Counted from the first letter of the stretch, positions 1-9,098 are shown. The stretch is DNA of 64,000 nucleotides from Chlorobium sp. (GCF_021740465.1 NZ_JAIOZR010000003.1:62001-126000), one strand, 5' to 3'. The notes: generated by a model from the letters alone, not told the origin. Translations and numbers: made by a program.

Positions 1-383
1 ACAATGACGGTTTCGGTTCTCCGCTTGAACCAGTAGGTATCCTTGTAATCCCATCCGAAGAGGGGATCGTCTATCGCCATCGCCGAAACATCGCACGGCC
101 TGGCTCCGAAAACGATTCTCTGACGTCCGGGAGGAAGATACTCTTCGGTATCGATCTGCTGTTTGCCGATGCGGTAACGGAACATCGGCTCTGTCTGGGG
201 GAAGAAAAGATCCTTGAGGGTTCTGTCCGGCAGGATGATCCCGAAATCGAGTTCGCCGGCTTTTTGGATTGTGTCGAACTGCGAGATGTTGTTTTTGCTT
301 ACAGGGCCTATAACATCAAGACCTGCAGCATGCCATCTGGAGATGCAGTCGTCGAGCCTGTCACGTAAAAGGATTTTTGTCAT
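1..383 (-). CDS. HydB/FloxB-like iron-sulfur subunit (partial, C-terminus outside window)
   Basis: Reading leftward from an ATG at 383, 127 residues are open to the window edge, so the C-terminus is missing. The visible part starts MTKILLRDRLDDCI and carries the block FGARPCDVSAMAIDD. That block is typical of the 4Fe-4S dicluster beta subunit of sulfhydrogenase and anaerobic sulfite reductase A (HydB/AsrA type). The iron-sulfur motifs of this family lie in the C-terminal half and cannot be seen here. The start lies 9 nt after the stop of the preceding gene, so the two are almost certainly co-transcribed. In Flox/Hdr clusters a HydB-like protein pairs with a NAD(P)/FAD-binding HydG-like protein, which would be expected just left of the window. 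The family is fairly sure; the exact partner is inference. Confidence 0.72.
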   Translation of the reverse strand, partial: MTKILLRDRLDDCISRWHAAGLDVIGPVSKNNISQFDTIQKAGELDFGIILPDRTLKDLFFPQTEPMFRYRIGKQQIDTEEYLPPGRQRIVFGARPCDVSAMAIDDPLFGWDYKDTYWFKRRTETVI

Positions 384-392
384 ACGGATTAC

Positions 393-1223
393 TTAGAGGA
401 TAAAGGTCTCGGGATCGTCCTTTTTGAAACTTGCCAGTACCGGTTCCTGGGTGTGGCTCATGCCTGAGAAATGGTCGAAAGCGTCAAGCACCTCCTGGGC
501 CATTCTCCGGTTTATGAGGCGAAGAGGGATGTTGACGGGACAGGCCCGGTCGCAGCCTCCGCATTCGACGCATCGACCTGAAAGATGGAAGGCTCTGACC
601 AGGTTCCACTCGAAATTTCCAAGGGTGTGCGAAGAGGTATGTACCCATTGCGGCTGGTTGTTGTCGACGATACAGCGCTTGCAGTAACACATAGGGCAAA
701 CCTGACGGCAGGCATAGCATTTGATGCATTTTGAGAATTCCGCCTGCCAGAAGGCAAACCGTTCTTCCGGCGTCATCCCTTCGATTTTTTCGATGAGTGC
801 CTGCTCTTCGGGAGTCGAACGGCTCTCCTTCAGAGTGGAGATCAGGGAGGAAAAATCATTGACACCGCTGCCCTGGAGAGCAGCGAGTGAACCGTTCTCG
901 ACATTGAAACCGATAATGACAATCTGAAGGGGGTCGAGCTGGGATTCGGCGGCAAGGATATTGACGCTTCTTATGCCCTCCGGCCTCAGAAAGATACCGA
1001 CTTTCTTCCTGTCGCTCAGGAGGCCTTCGCTTACAAGATAGCCCGAAAGGTTGGCGTCGCATGCGGCGTCAACATGAAGCAGGGAAGCGTCATCTGCCGA
1101 ACGGATAAACAGTGCTCGTCGCCGGTCGGGGGTCGAACCGGCACCATATCCGATAATGATTTTCACCTCACCCGAAGCAAGCAGCTCAGCGGCTCTTTTT
1201 CTGTACTGTTCCTGTATACTCAT
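393..1223 (-). CDS. 4Fe-4S dicluster protein, FloxC/FrhB-like subunit
   Basis: This 276-residue soluble protein has two iron-sulfur clusters in its C-terminal half. The first motif (KCIKCYACRQVCP followed by MCYCKRC, about residues 165-185) is cysteine-rich. The second is CVECGGCDRACP, about residues 220-231. The N-terminal half has no clear motif. It sits between an MvhD-like and a HydB-like gene downstream of hdrA, the position of an electron-transfer subunit in Flox/Hdr loci. The chosen start is MSIQEQYRKRA at 1223. A longer frame opening at 1268 would overlap the mvhD-like gene and adds 15 basic residues that look like read-through. No strong ribosome binding site is visible. The likely role is to pass electrons between the flavoprotein (NAD(P)H) side and HdrA; this is inferred from context. 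Confidence 0.75.
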   Translation of the reverse strand: MSIQEQYRKRAAELLASGEVKIIIGYGAGSTPDRRRALFIRSADDASLLHVDAACDANLSGYLVSEGLLSDRKKVGIFLRPEGIRSVNILAAESQLDPLQIVIIGFNVENGSLAALQGSGVNDFSSLISTLKESRSTPEEQALIEKIEGMTPEERFAFWQAEFSKCIKCYACRQVCPMCYCKRCIVDNNQPQWVHTSSHTLGNFEWNLVRAFHLSGRCVECGGCDRACPVNIPLRLINRRMAQEVLDAFDHFSGMSHTQEPVLASFKKDDPETFIL

Positions 1224-1239
1224 TGCTGTTGATAAGAAT

Positions 1240-1689
1240 TTAAAGCGAAACCGGAGTTTCGGTTTCATGGATCATGGCCTTGTACTGGTCGAAAGGTCCG
1301 AGTTTTCGGATGTCTTCGGTAAGGCTACTGATGAGTTCGGCGAATTTCACCCCTTCGGCGGCGCTGATCCATGAGAACCGGATACGTTCGAGCGGAATGC
1401 CGGTAAAATTCAGGAGAGCACGGAACACCGTCCACCGACGCCGGGCATGATAGTTGCCGTGAGTGAAATGGCAGTCTCCGGGATGGCAGCCGCTCACCAG
1501 CACGCCGTCAGCGCCTTTCTGCAGGGCCTTGAGAATGAACATCGGGCTTATCCTTCCAGTACAGGGAAGCCGCACCATGCGAATGTTCGGAGGGTATTTC
1601 AGACGACTGGTGCCTGCAAGATCCGCTCCGGCATAGGTGCAGTAGGTACAGACAAAAGCAACGATTTTCGGTTCGAATGGTTCGCTCAT
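1240..1689 (-). CDS. MvhD-type hydrogenase/Hdr iron-sulfur subunit (FloxD)
   Basis: The 149-residue protein belongs to the MvhD family (delta subunit of F420-non-reducing hydrogenase), which carries a [2Fe-2S] cluster and hands electrons to HdrA. Conserved cysteines are in FVCTYCTYAGADLAG near the N-terminus, RLPCTGRI around residue 42, and the block SGCHPGDCHF around residue 66. Length is normal for the family. The gene starts 34 nt after the hdrA stop, and its 3' end lies 16 nt before the next start, so it is part of one minus-strand operon. No hydrogenase large subunit is seen nearby. The electron donor is therefore more likely a NAD(P)H-oxidising Flox module than a [NiFe] hydrogenase; that is inference. 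Confidence 0.88.
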   Translation of the reverse strand: MSEPFEPKIVAFVCTYCTYAGADLAGTSRLKYPPNIRMVRLPCTGRISPMFILKALQKGADGVLVSGCHPGDCHFTHGNYHARRRWTVFRALLNFTGIPLERIRFSWISAAEGVKFAELISSLTEDIRKLGPFDQYKAMIHETETPVSL

Positions 1690-1723
1690 ACGTTCGGTTT
1701 ATTGATTCGTTTTTTCCGCTCCG

Positions 1724-3694
1724 CTAAAGTCCCATGACTTCTGCGAATATCTGTTTTTCGGTAAATCCGGCCAGATCGATACTGTTCGAGCGGCAGAAAG
1801 TTACGCAGGTGCCGCATCCCTGGCAGAGGCCCGGATTGATGAAGGCAACCCGTTTGATGAGCTCCCCGGAACGGCTGAGAATATCCTTTTTCTCGATGGC
1901 ATTGTACGGACAGGCCAGGGCACATCCCCAGCAGCCAGAACAGGTCGATTCGTTATTGACCGCGATTACCGGCTCGCGTTCGAGCTGATCCCGGCTGAAG
2001 AGGCCGATCACCTTGCTTGCGCAGGCCGAGGCCTGGGAAACCGAATCCGGAATGTCTTTGGGCGACTGGCATGCTCCGGCCAGAAAGATACCTGCAGTTG
2101 CGGTTTCTACAGGGCGAAGCTTGAGGTGGGCCTCGTTGTAAAAGCCGTATTCGTCGCAGCCGATGCCGACAACCTTCGCAAACTCCTTTGCATCAGGCTG
2201 TGGTGTTATAGCCGTAGCGAGCACTACCATGTCGGCAGCGATTTCGACAGGTTTGCCCAGCAGGGTATCGACACCGCGCACCATGAGCTTGCCGTTCTCT
2301 TTCCAGACCTTGCTGACCCGGCCCCTCAGGTAGGAGGCTTCGTCCTCTTCGATAGCCCGGCGGGTGAATTCGTCGTACCCTTTACCGGCAGCCCGGATAT
2401 CCATATAGAATACATGGGCTTTTCCGCCATGGACCTTGTGCGCGTAGAGCATGGCGTGTTTGGCTGTATACATACAGCATATTTTCGAGCAGTACTTCAC
2501 TCCTTTTGACGGATCCCGTGAACCCGCGCACTGGATAAAGACGATGGTTTCGGGTTCGACACCGTCGGAGGGGCGCTTGATTTTTCCCGCGGTCGGTCCG
2601 CTGGCAGAGGCAAGGCGTTCGAACTGCAGGCCGGTGATCACATCGGCATATTTGCCGTATCCGTACTCGCCGTACATGGCTGTGTTCTGAATCTGAAAAC
2701 CGGTAGCCACGACAATGGCTCCTATTTCCAGTTCGAGGAACTCGTCCTGCATCTCGAAATTGATGGCGTCTGTTTCGCAGACCTTCTGGCACACCTTGCA
2801 CTTGCCGTTTTTGAAAAAGGTGCAGTGTTCCTTGTCGATAACCGGTATGTTCGGTACCGCCTGGGCGAAAGGCGTATAGATCGCCGGTCGCTTGCCGAGA
2901 TTGCAGTCGAATTCATCGCTGATTTTCTTCTGCGGACATTTCTGGATGCAGTCGCCGCATCCGGTACAGGCTTTCATGTCCACATAGCGTGATTTCTGGC
3001 GGATCCTGACCTTGAAGTTGCCGATGAATCCTTCGACCTGTTCGACTTCGGAGTAGGTCAGGAGACGGATTTTCGGATGCTGTGCGGCTTCAACCATTCT
3101 CGGGGTCATGATGCACTGCGAACAGTCGAGAGTGGGGAAGGTTTCGGAAAGCTGTGCCATATGGCCACCAAGTGACGGTTCCCGTTCGACAAGCACCACC
3201 TCCTGACCGGCATTGGCGATATCGAGCGCGGCCTGGATTCCGGCTATGCCGCCTCCGATAACCAGAGCTCTCTTTGTTACGGGGACTTCTATAGGTTGCA
3301 GCTCATTGTTCAGCTTTACTTTTTCGATGAGCGAGCGGGTTATTTCAATAGCCTTTTCCGTGGCCATATCCTGATCGGTGTGCACCCAGGAACACTGCTC
3401 CCGGATGTTGGCGATCTCGCAGAGATAAGGGTTAAGTCCGGCTTCCGCACAGGCTTTTCGGAAGGTTGCCTCATGCATTCTCGGAGAGCATGCGGCAACC
3501 ACGACTCCGGTCAGATTGTGTTCCCTGATGGCTTTTTTCACATTCTCCTGACCGGGATCTGAGCAGAAATACTTGTATTCGACTGAAACCGATACGCCCG
3601 GATGGTCGTTCATGGCCGAAACGAGTTTGGTACAGTCTATTTTAGCGCCGATGTTTTCGCCGCAGTGACAGATGAAAACGCCAATTTTTGCCAT
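1724..3694 (-). CDS. hdrA: Heterodisulfide reductase subunit A (HdrA), FAD/4Fe-4S
   Basis: HdrA is the FAD-containing core of soluble heterodisulfide reductases and the site of flavin-based electron bifurcation. The protein begins MAKIGVFICHCGENIG, and the N-terminal cysteine pair is typical. The FAD dinucleotide fold is VIGGGIAGIQAALDIANAG. Four further iron-sulfur motifs are visible: CTGCGDCIQKCP, the CTFFKNGKCKVCQKVC insert, and two C-terminal ferredoxin clusters (CSGCWGCALACP and CQGCGTCVTFC). The length of 656 residues is normal. I chose the ATG at 3694 because the family starts at MAKIGV; a frame opening 14 codons earlier adds unrelated sequence. It is followed at 34 nt by the MvhD-like gene. 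About 300 nt separate it from the upstream HdrCB gene, so it may have its own promoter. Confidence 0.93.
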   Translation of the reverse strand: MAKIGVFICHCGENIGAKIDCTKLVSAMNDHPGVSVSVEYKYFCSDPGQENVKKAIREHNLTGVVVAACSPRMHEATFRKACAEAGLNPYLCEIANIREQCSWVHTDQDMATEKAIEITRSLIEKVKLNNELQPIEVPVTKRALVIGGGIAGIQAALDIANAGQEVVLVEREPSLGGHMAQLSETFPTLDCSQCIMTPRMVEAAQHPKIRLLTYSEVEQVEGFIGNFKVRIRQKSRYVDMKACTGCGDCIQKCPQKKISDEFDCNLGKRPAIYTPFAQAVPNIPVIDKEHCTFFKNGKCKVCQKVCETDAINFEMQDEFLELEIGAIVVATGFQIQNTAMYGEYGYGKYADVITGLQFERLASASGPTAGKIKRPSDGVEPETIVFIQCAGSRDPSKGVKYCSKICCMYTAKHAMLYAHKVHGGKAHVFYMDIRAAGKGYDEFTRRAIEEDEASYLRGRVSKVWKENGKLMVRGVDTLLGKPVEIAADMVVLATAITPQPDAKEFAKVVGIGCDEYGFYNEAHLKLRPVETATAGIFLAGACQSPKDIPDSVSQASACASKVIGLFSRDQLEREPVIAVNNESTCSGCWGCALACPYNAIEKKDILSRSGELIKRVAFINPGLCQGCGTCVTFCRSNSIDLAGFTEKQIFAEVMGL

Positions 3695-3852
3695 TCTTTC
3701 GCTGATTAGATAGATCGCCGTGCTTTGAAACCGCACTGCTTGATTGTTTTCGAAAAGGCAAGACAGAACTGAAACTCACAACAGTTTATTCCGGCTTTCG
3801 GTTTCAGTGAAAAAAACCCTTGCCGTCCGTAAATCAGGACTGGTATCCAAGG

Positions 3853-3872
3853 GGAAAAAACAGGTTTTTTCC
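3853..3872. other. Short perfect inverted repeat in the hdrCB-hdrA gap
   Basis: Eight bases (GGAAAAAA) are repeated inverted (TTTTTTCC) around a 4-nt loop. It lies in the 297-nt gap between hdrCB and hdrA, about 120 nt past the hdrCB stop on the minus strand. The stem is mostly A-T, so as a terminator it would be weak. It could instead mark a regulatory site before hdrA. No gene is supported in the gap. Confidence 0.3.
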
Positions 3873-3991
3873 GTATGTATGGCATTGATCACAGAAGCAG
3901 GCAAGAAGACTTTGTCTACACGTGTGTCAGGACTGGATGGCCATACCGAACCAGTCCGTTATTGCAGAATCACAAGGTATAGCATTCCGGG

Positions 3992-5500
3992 TTACCGCTT
4001 GTTGAGCAGCTCAAGTGCCGGAACAAAATGCTTTCCGACGGCGACCTCTGCAGGATCGGCACCGCATGCAACGGCTACAAGTTCTGAAATATAGTAAACA
4101 GGCATGGATTCAATATCCTCATACCGCTTTCTCATACCCCCCTGCCGCATATCGAGATTGGCATGGCATAGCGGACAGGCCACAACAAAAGCCTGCGCAC
4201 CGTTTACCGAGGCATTTCGGGCAATGGAATGTGTCAGGTCTTCAACCATTTCCTGCTGGGCAAGCGTCAATCCCGCCCCGCAGCATTCGATCTTGAAGTC
4301 CCAGTCAACAGGGGTGCCGCCAAGTGTTGTGACGATCTGCTCCATTTTGAGCGGATTTTCGGGGTCGTCAAAACTCATCGCCTCCATCGGGCGAACCAGA
4401 AGACATCCGTAATAACAGGCCAGGCTCAAATCCTTGAGCGGGCGCTTGACCCGTTTGGCAAGTTCGTCCGCACTGTAGCCTTCAAGCAGCTGTGTAACCC
4501 CTATGAACTCCGCTCTGCCGGTGGGTTCGATACCCGTTGTGCCTTTTACCTCGAGGCGAAGCTCTTCCGAGTCGATAACGGCTTTGCGGGTAGTGACCTG
4601 CCGGTTCTGGCATGCTGCACAGGGTGCAAGTACATAATCCATGCCTGCGGCATCGGCAAGGGCCTGATTCCGGGCTGGAAGCAGGAGGGCGAGCCGGTGA
4701 CTGGTCGCATGGGCGGAGGTTGCCCCGCAGCAGTTCCAGTCGGGAATCTCCTCAAGGCGGATATCGAGGAGTTCGCACATTTTTCTTACGGAAATATCAT
4801 ACTCTTTGGCCGTGCCGCCGAGCGAACAGCCGGGGTAGTACCCTATGGTCATTCCTGGCTTGATGAGGGGTGGCGGCTGCGGCGAAAAGGTGTTCTTTTT
4901 TGGCTTTCTGGCCGGAGCGGCGGTATGCACCTCCTTTTCGGCAAGTTCAAAGATTTTTTCGATCTGCTCTTTGCCGCTGACCCCCTCTTTGCCGCTGAAG
5001 GAGGCCAGAGGATTGATTTTTCCCTCACGAATCATTTTTATGCCGGAGGATGCGTCCTGCAGAAACGTACGTGTTCTCAGCTTGTAGCTGTTGACCAGTG
5101 AAAGCTCCTGAAGGCGCCCATGCTTGCGGATATTGTTCAGAAAAGAGGTATGGAATGCCGTCACAAGTTTTTTCGAGCGGTCCTCGGAAACGATGCCGGA
5201 TTTGATGGCAAGTTCTCTCAGTGCGTCCATCGTTGCGGCAATGTCCATGTTCTGCGGACATCTGGCAGTACAGGTCTGGCACCCCACACAGTACCAGAGG
5301 GCGTTGCTGCGCATGGCTTCTTCAATATAGCCGGCCTGGACAAGGCGCATGATTTTGGTAGGCGGGTTATCCATGAATCCGCCAGCCGGGCACCCGGCGG
5401 TGCATTTACCGCACTGATAGCAGCAGTTGTAGTCATTGCCGGTTGACTGTTCCAACTGTTTTTTATAGGCATCGATCGAGGAAAGGTTGTGTTTTGACAC
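3992..5500 (-). CDS. HdrC-HdrB fusion, heterodisulfide reductase catalytic subunit
   Basis: HdrC and HdrB are fused into one 502-residue protein. The HdrC part (about residues 20-115) has two ferredoxin motifs, CYQCGKCTAGCP and CVGCQTCTARCP. A linker rich in Lys and Pro (about residues 190-215) leads to the HdrB part, which has two CCG domains. In the first, DWNCCGATSAH and PCAACQNR are seen; in the second, ACYYGC, ECCGAG and ACPLCHANLDMRQ. These cysteines bind the noncubane 4Fe-4S clusters that reduce a disulfide in characterised HdrB proteins. There are no transmembrane segments, unlike membrane HdrE-linked HdrD. It heads the minus-strand Hdr/Flox cluster. The physiological disulfide in green sulfur bacteria is not known from the sequence, since they do not make coenzyme M/B heterodisulfide. 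Confidence 0.9.
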   Translation of the reverse strand: MSKHNLSSIDAYKKQLEQSTGNDYNCCYQCGKCTAGCPAGGFMDNPPTKIMRLVQAGYIEEAMRSNALWYCVGCQTCTARCPQNMDIAATMDALRELAIKSGIVSEDRSKKLVTAFHTSFLNNIRKHGRLQELSLVNSYKLRTRTFLQDASSGIKMIREGKINPLASFSGKEGVSGKEQIEKIFELAEKEVHTAAPARKPKKNTFSPQPPPLIKPGMTIGYYPGCSLGGTAKEYDISVRKMCELLDIRLEEIPDWNCCGATSAHATSHRLALLLPARNQALADAAGMDYVLAPCAACQNRQVTTRKAVIDSEELRLEVKGTTGIEPTGRAEFIGVTQLLEGYSADELAKRVKRPLKDLSLACYYGCLLVRPMEAMSFDDPENPLKMEQIVTTLGGTPVDWDFKIECCGAGLTLAQQEMVEDLTHSIARNASVNGAQAFVVACPLCHANLDMRQGGMRKRYEDIESMPVYYISELVAVACGADPAEVAVGKHFVPALELLNKR

Positions 5501-5733
5501 CGGGTTACTGATTAGCGTGTTGAGGAGCGGATTTCAAAACGACACAAACGTAGCATTGTACTAAAAAAAAAAATAAAGTCCAATTAAGAGAACGATATGA
5601 CCTTCATAATGACGATATTTTTCCTTCACTGAGCGTTGGAGCCGTGTCTTTCGTGTACTATCTTTGAAAGGCAAACTGCAATAGTGTTCATTATATCCAA
5701 TTTTTAATCATTATTATACAAACAATCCGTCTC

Positions 5734-6186
5734 ATGCTTAAAGAGTTCAGAGCGTTCGTTCTGCGGGGCAATGTCGCCGATATGGCCGTAGGCATAATCA
5801 TCGGCGGAGCGTTCGGCGCAATCGTCAATACCCTTGTCTCCGATGTGCTCATGCCGCCGCTCGGTCTTTTGATCGGGGGTATCGATTTTTCCAATTTCTA
5901 CCTTGTGCTCAAGGAGGGTGCCACAGCAGGGCCTTATGCGGCTCTTGCCGACGCAAAAGCCTCTGGTGCGGTTACCGTCAACTACGGAATCTTCCTGAAT
6001 GCCCTCATCAGCTTTCTGATCATGGCCTTTGCGGTTTTCATGCTCATAAAATCGCTGAACTCGATGCGGCCGAAGCCCGAACCATCCAGTCCTGCTCCGG
6101 CCGTGAAGGAGTGCCCTTTCTGCTGCAGCACCATTCCTGCAAAAGCCTCGCGCTGTCCGAGCTGTACCTCCCGGCTTGAAAAATAA
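5734..6186 (+). CDS. mscL: Large-conductance mechanosensitive channel MscL with zinc-ribbon tail
   Basis: The 150-residue inner-membrane protein opens under membrane tension and releases solutes on osmotic downshock. The N-terminus MLKEFRAFVLRGNVADMAVGI is classic MscL, followed by the pore helix with IIIGGAFGAIVNTLVSD. A second membrane helix (FLIMAFAVFMLIKSLNSM) lies near residue 95-115. After a Pro-rich linker the cytoplasmic tail ends in CPFCCSTIPAKASRCPSC, a CxxC-CxxC pair like a zinc ribbon, in place of the usual helical bundle end. It lies alone between the Hdr cluster and alaC. No function is known to me for the zinc-ribbon tail; metal binding is inferred from the spacing. Confidence 0.95.
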   Translation: MLKEFRAFVLRGNVADMAVGIIIGGAFGAIVNTLVSDVLMPPLGLLIGGIDFSNFYLVLKEGATAGPYAALADAKASGAVTVNYGIFLNALISFLIMAFAVFMLIKSLNSMRPKPEPSSPAPAVKECPFCCSTIPAKASRCPSCTSRLEK

Positions 6187-6278
6187 AACCGTTACGGTAT
6201 GGATATAAGCCTCTTTTTGCTTATGATATTTGCTTTGCAGGCGGTTTTTCCGGCGTTGAATTTATTTTGTACGTAACC

Positions 6279-7490
6279 ATGTTTGATGAAATCCAGTTTG
6301 AGAAAATAAAGAGGCTTCCCAAGTATGTCTTTGCTGCGGTCAATGAACTGAAAATGGCTGAACGGAGGGCGGGGGAGGATGTGATTGATTTTTCGATGGG
6401 CAATCCTGACGGGCCTACTCCGCAGCATATCGTCGACAAGCTTGTTGAAAGCATCAACAAGCCCCGAACCCACGGTTACTCCGTTTCAAAGGGCATATAC
6501 AAGCTGAGGGGTGCCGTGGGCAGCTGGTACCGTCGGAAATACAACGTCGATCTCGATCTTGACCGTGAGGTGCTGGTCACCATGGGTTCCAAGGAGGGGT
6601 ATGTTCACCTGGTGCAGGCAATCACCAATCCAGGTGATCTTGCCATGGTACCCGATCCCTGTTACCCGATTCATTCCCAGGCATTCATACTCGCCGGCGG
6701 TAATGTTCACCGCCTGAAACTGGAGATGCTCGAAGACTACCGTCTCGATGAGGATGCTTTTTTCGCCAATATCGAAACCGCGCTCAGGGAGTCCTCTCCG
6801 AAACCGAAATACCTCGTGGTGAACTTTCCCAACAATCCCACCACGGCTACGGTCGAACTCTCTTTTTATGAGCGCCTGGTCGAACTTGCCCGGAAGGAGC
6901 GATTCTACATCATCAGCGATATCGCCTACGCCGAAATAACCTTTGACGGCTACGTCACCCCGTCAATTCTTCAGGTTCCGGGTGCGAAGGATGTTGCCGT
7001 GGAGAGTTACACACTCTCGAAAACCTACAACATGGCCGGCTGGAGAGTAGGGTTCATGGTCGGCAACGCCAAGCTCATCGGCGCTCTTGAAAAGATCAAG
7101 AGCTGGCTCGATTACGGAACCTTCACTCCCATCCAGGTTGCATCTACCATTGCGCTTACCGACGACCAGAGCTGTGTGGCAGAGATCTGCGACGGTTATC
7201 GCCGTCGCCGCGACGTGATGATAAAAAGCTTTGAAAATGCCGGCTGGCCCATACTGCCGCCCAGGGCGAGCATGTTCGTGTGGGCGCGTATTCCGGAACA
7301 TCTCAGGAGCATGGGCAGTCTTGAATTCAGCAAGAAACTGCTTACGGAAGGGAAGGTTGCCGTCAGTCCCGGCATCGGGTTCGGCGCTTACGGGGATGAA
7401 TATGTTCGTGTCGCCATGATCGAAAACGAGGAGCGTATACGCCAGGCGGCACGCAATATCCGCAAGTTCCTGAAAAACAGTGAATCCTGA
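6279..7490 (+). CDS. alaC: PLP-dependent aminotransferase, AlaC-type (glutamate-pyruvate)
   Basis: This class I/II fold aminotransferase of 403 residues closely resembles the E. coli AlaC pattern in many blocks: DFSMGNPDGPTP, HGYSVSKGI, VPDPCYPIH, NFPNNPTTATVE and SDIAYAEITFDG. The pyridoxal phosphate lysine is in YTLSKTYNMAGWR. The substrate-binding arginine is in the C-terminal YVRVAMIENEERIRQA. Its likely job is alanine synthesis from pyruvate and glutamate, in the cytosol. I start it at the ATG at 6279 (MFDEIQFEKIKRLPKYVF), which matches the family start; an in-frame TTG at 6267 adds only four residues. It is convergent with nnrED. A related LL-diaminopimelate aminotransferase is possible but the motifs fit AlaC better. 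Confidence 0.86.
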   Translation: MFDEIQFEKIKRLPKYVFAAVNELKMAERRAGEDVIDFSMGNPDGPTPQHIVDKLVESINKPRTHGYSVSKGIYKLRGAVGSWYRRKYNVDLDLDREVLVTMGSKEGYVHLVQAITNPGDLAMVPDPCYPIHSQAFILAGGNVHRLKLEMLEDYRLDEDAFFANIETALRESSPKPKYLVVNFPNNPTTATVELSFYERLVELARKERFYIISDIAYAEITFDGYVTPSILQVPGAKDVAVESYTLSKTYNMAGWRVGFMVGNAKLIGALEKIKSWLDYGTFTPIQVASTIALTDDQSCVAEICDGYRRRRDVMIKSFENAGWPILPPRASMFVWARIPEHLRSMGSLEFSKKLLTEGKVAVSPGIGFGAYGDEYVRVAMIENEERIRQAARNIRKFLKNSES

Positions 7491-7514
7491 CCGACACTCC
7501 GGCCAGCCGCTTCC

Positions 7515-9098
7515 TTACTCTTCGATATCGAAAATTTCATGGATCGCCGCCGGTATGGCATCGAGAATGCCTCCGGCAGAGACCAGGCTCGAAACCTCGT
7601 CGGCAAGATCTCCGGCCCTTCCGTGAAACCACGCTGCCGCCGCTCCGGCATCGAGAATATCCGCGCCTTTTGCCGCGATAGCCGCAATCATTCCGGCCAA
7701 CAGGTCTCCCGATCCGGCAGTTGAAAGCGCTTCGGTTCCCGAATCGTTGAGAAACAACTCTCCAGCAGTACCGGCAAGTACCGTCGGGTGGCCTTTCAGC
7801 AGCAGATTCACACCGTTTCGTCCTGCAAATCCGGCCGCAAGCCCAAGCGGATCTGAAGCAATCAGCTCCGCCGCAAGACCGGACAGTCTGCTGAATTCGC
7901 CGTAATGCGGGGTAAGCAGGGTATTGGAGAAATCGATGCCGCTCTCTCCGAAATCGCTTTCCTTCAGGGCGAACAGGGCATCGGCATCGATCACGAGTTT
8001 TCTGGCGATGATTTCCGGTTTGCGGAGCAGTTCCCTTATGAATGAGACGGTTTCAGGTTTCCGGCCAAGCCCGCACCCGATCAGCACCGCATCCGCCCAC
8101 AGGGCTTTTTCAAGGATGGCGTCCATCTCCTGGGATATGACGACCGCTTCCGGGGCAAAGGAGTGCAGAACCGCCGCACCGGCAATGGGCATGGCTGCAC
8201 AGACATATCCCGCCCCGGTTCTGATGGCGGCTTTCACCGAAAGCAGGGCGGCGCCAAGCATGGAGCTCTCCAGAGAGTGCGATCCGGCGATAATGAGCAC
8301 TTTTCCGTTCTGGTGCTTGGCTCCGGAGGGTTCGCGCAGCATGTACTGAGCGGCAGCATACTCCCGGTCGGTCAGGCGGCAGGTTCGCGAATCGAGCAAA
8401 AATTCCGGAATCGATATCTCTGCCGTTTGCAATTCGCCGCAAAGCCTGGGGCCTTCATTGAAGAAAAACCCGGTTTTCAGAAAAGCCATGGAGACGGTCA
8501 TGTCGGCCTGAACGGCCTGTTCGGCGGTAAAGCCGGAGGTGGCATCGAGGCCGGAGGGTATATCGACGGCGATAAGCGGTGAACCGGTGCGCTGACGGAT
8601 GCTGTTGAGCAGATCGATGCCTTCTCCTGCCGGAGGCAAGAGCCGCTTCCGGGGTTCGTCGATTTTCAGTCCGGTACCCAGCACCGCATCGACGAGACCG
8701 TCGTACTGCCGCTCCATGACGAAGGGGAGAGCTTCGTCCGTCTCCCTGAAGAGTCGTAGGGGCATGTCGTAGAGGTCGCGGCAGGCGTAAAGAATTTCCA
8801 GGCCGTTACGATTGACGGGGGAGAGTGCCTCGTCGGGGTAGAGCAGCAGCAGATCCACCCCGGCGCCCCGATTGAGCAGGTGACGGGCGACTACCAGACC
8901 GTCGCCGCCGTTGTTCCCCTTGCCGGCCACAACAAGAAAGATAGCCCCCTGAAGATCCTCTCTATCGAGAAGTGTCCTTATACGATCAACCGTTCGTACG
9001 CCGGCAAGCTCCATCAGCCTGCTTTCCCCTATATGGAGATCTTCTAAAGCGGCCCGGTCCGCTTTGGCCATTCCGTCCGCGGTGACAACTGGAAGCAT
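7515..9098 (-). CDS. nnr: Bifunctional NAD(P)H-hydrate epimerase / ADP-dependent dehydratase
   Basis: This metabolite-repair enzyme restores damaged NAD(P)H. The N-terminal half (about residues 1-215) is the epimerase NnrE, with GKGNNGGDGLVVARHLLNRG and the substrate-binding VDIPSGLDATSG. The C-terminal half (about 240-520) is the ribokinase-like dehydratase NnrD, with LLKGHPTVLAG and the catalytic-loop block STAGSGDLLAGMIAA. The fused two-domain form of 527 residues is common in bacteria. It lies 53 nt downstream of purL in the same direction and probably shares its transcript. The start is ATG at 9098 (MLPVVTADGMAKAD), which places the epimerase domain at its usual distance. Confidence 0.94.
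   Translation of the reverse strand: MLPVVTADGMAKADRAALEDLHIGESRLMELAGVRTVDRIRTLLDREDLQGAIFLVVAGKGNNGGDGLVVARHLLNRGAGVDLLLLYPDEALSPVNRNGLEILYACRDLYDMPLRLFRETDEALPFVMERQYDGLVDAVLGTGLKIDEPRKRLLPPAGEGIDLLNSIRQRTGSPLIAVDIPSGLDATSGFTAEQAVQADMTVSMAFLKTGFFFNEGPRLCGELQTAEISIPEFLLDSRTCRLTDREYAAAQYMLREPSGAKHQNGKVLIIAGSHSLESSMLGAALLSVKAAIRTGAGYVCAAMPIAGAAVLHSFAPEAVVISQEMDAILEKALWADAVLIGCGLGRKPETVSFIRELLRKPEIIARKLVIDADALFALKESDFGESGIDFSNTLLTPHYGEFSRLSGLAAELIASDPLGLAAGFAGRNGVNLLLKGHPTVLAGTAGELFLNDSGTEALSTAGSGDLLAGMIAAIAAKGADILDAGAAAAWFHGRAGDLADEVSSLVSAGGILDAIPAAIHEIFDIEE

Noticed and set aside
3744-4094. Plus-strand frame in the hdrA-hdrCB gap
   Set aside because: It overlaps the certain hdrCB gene on the other strand and has no recognisable motif or ribosome binding site.
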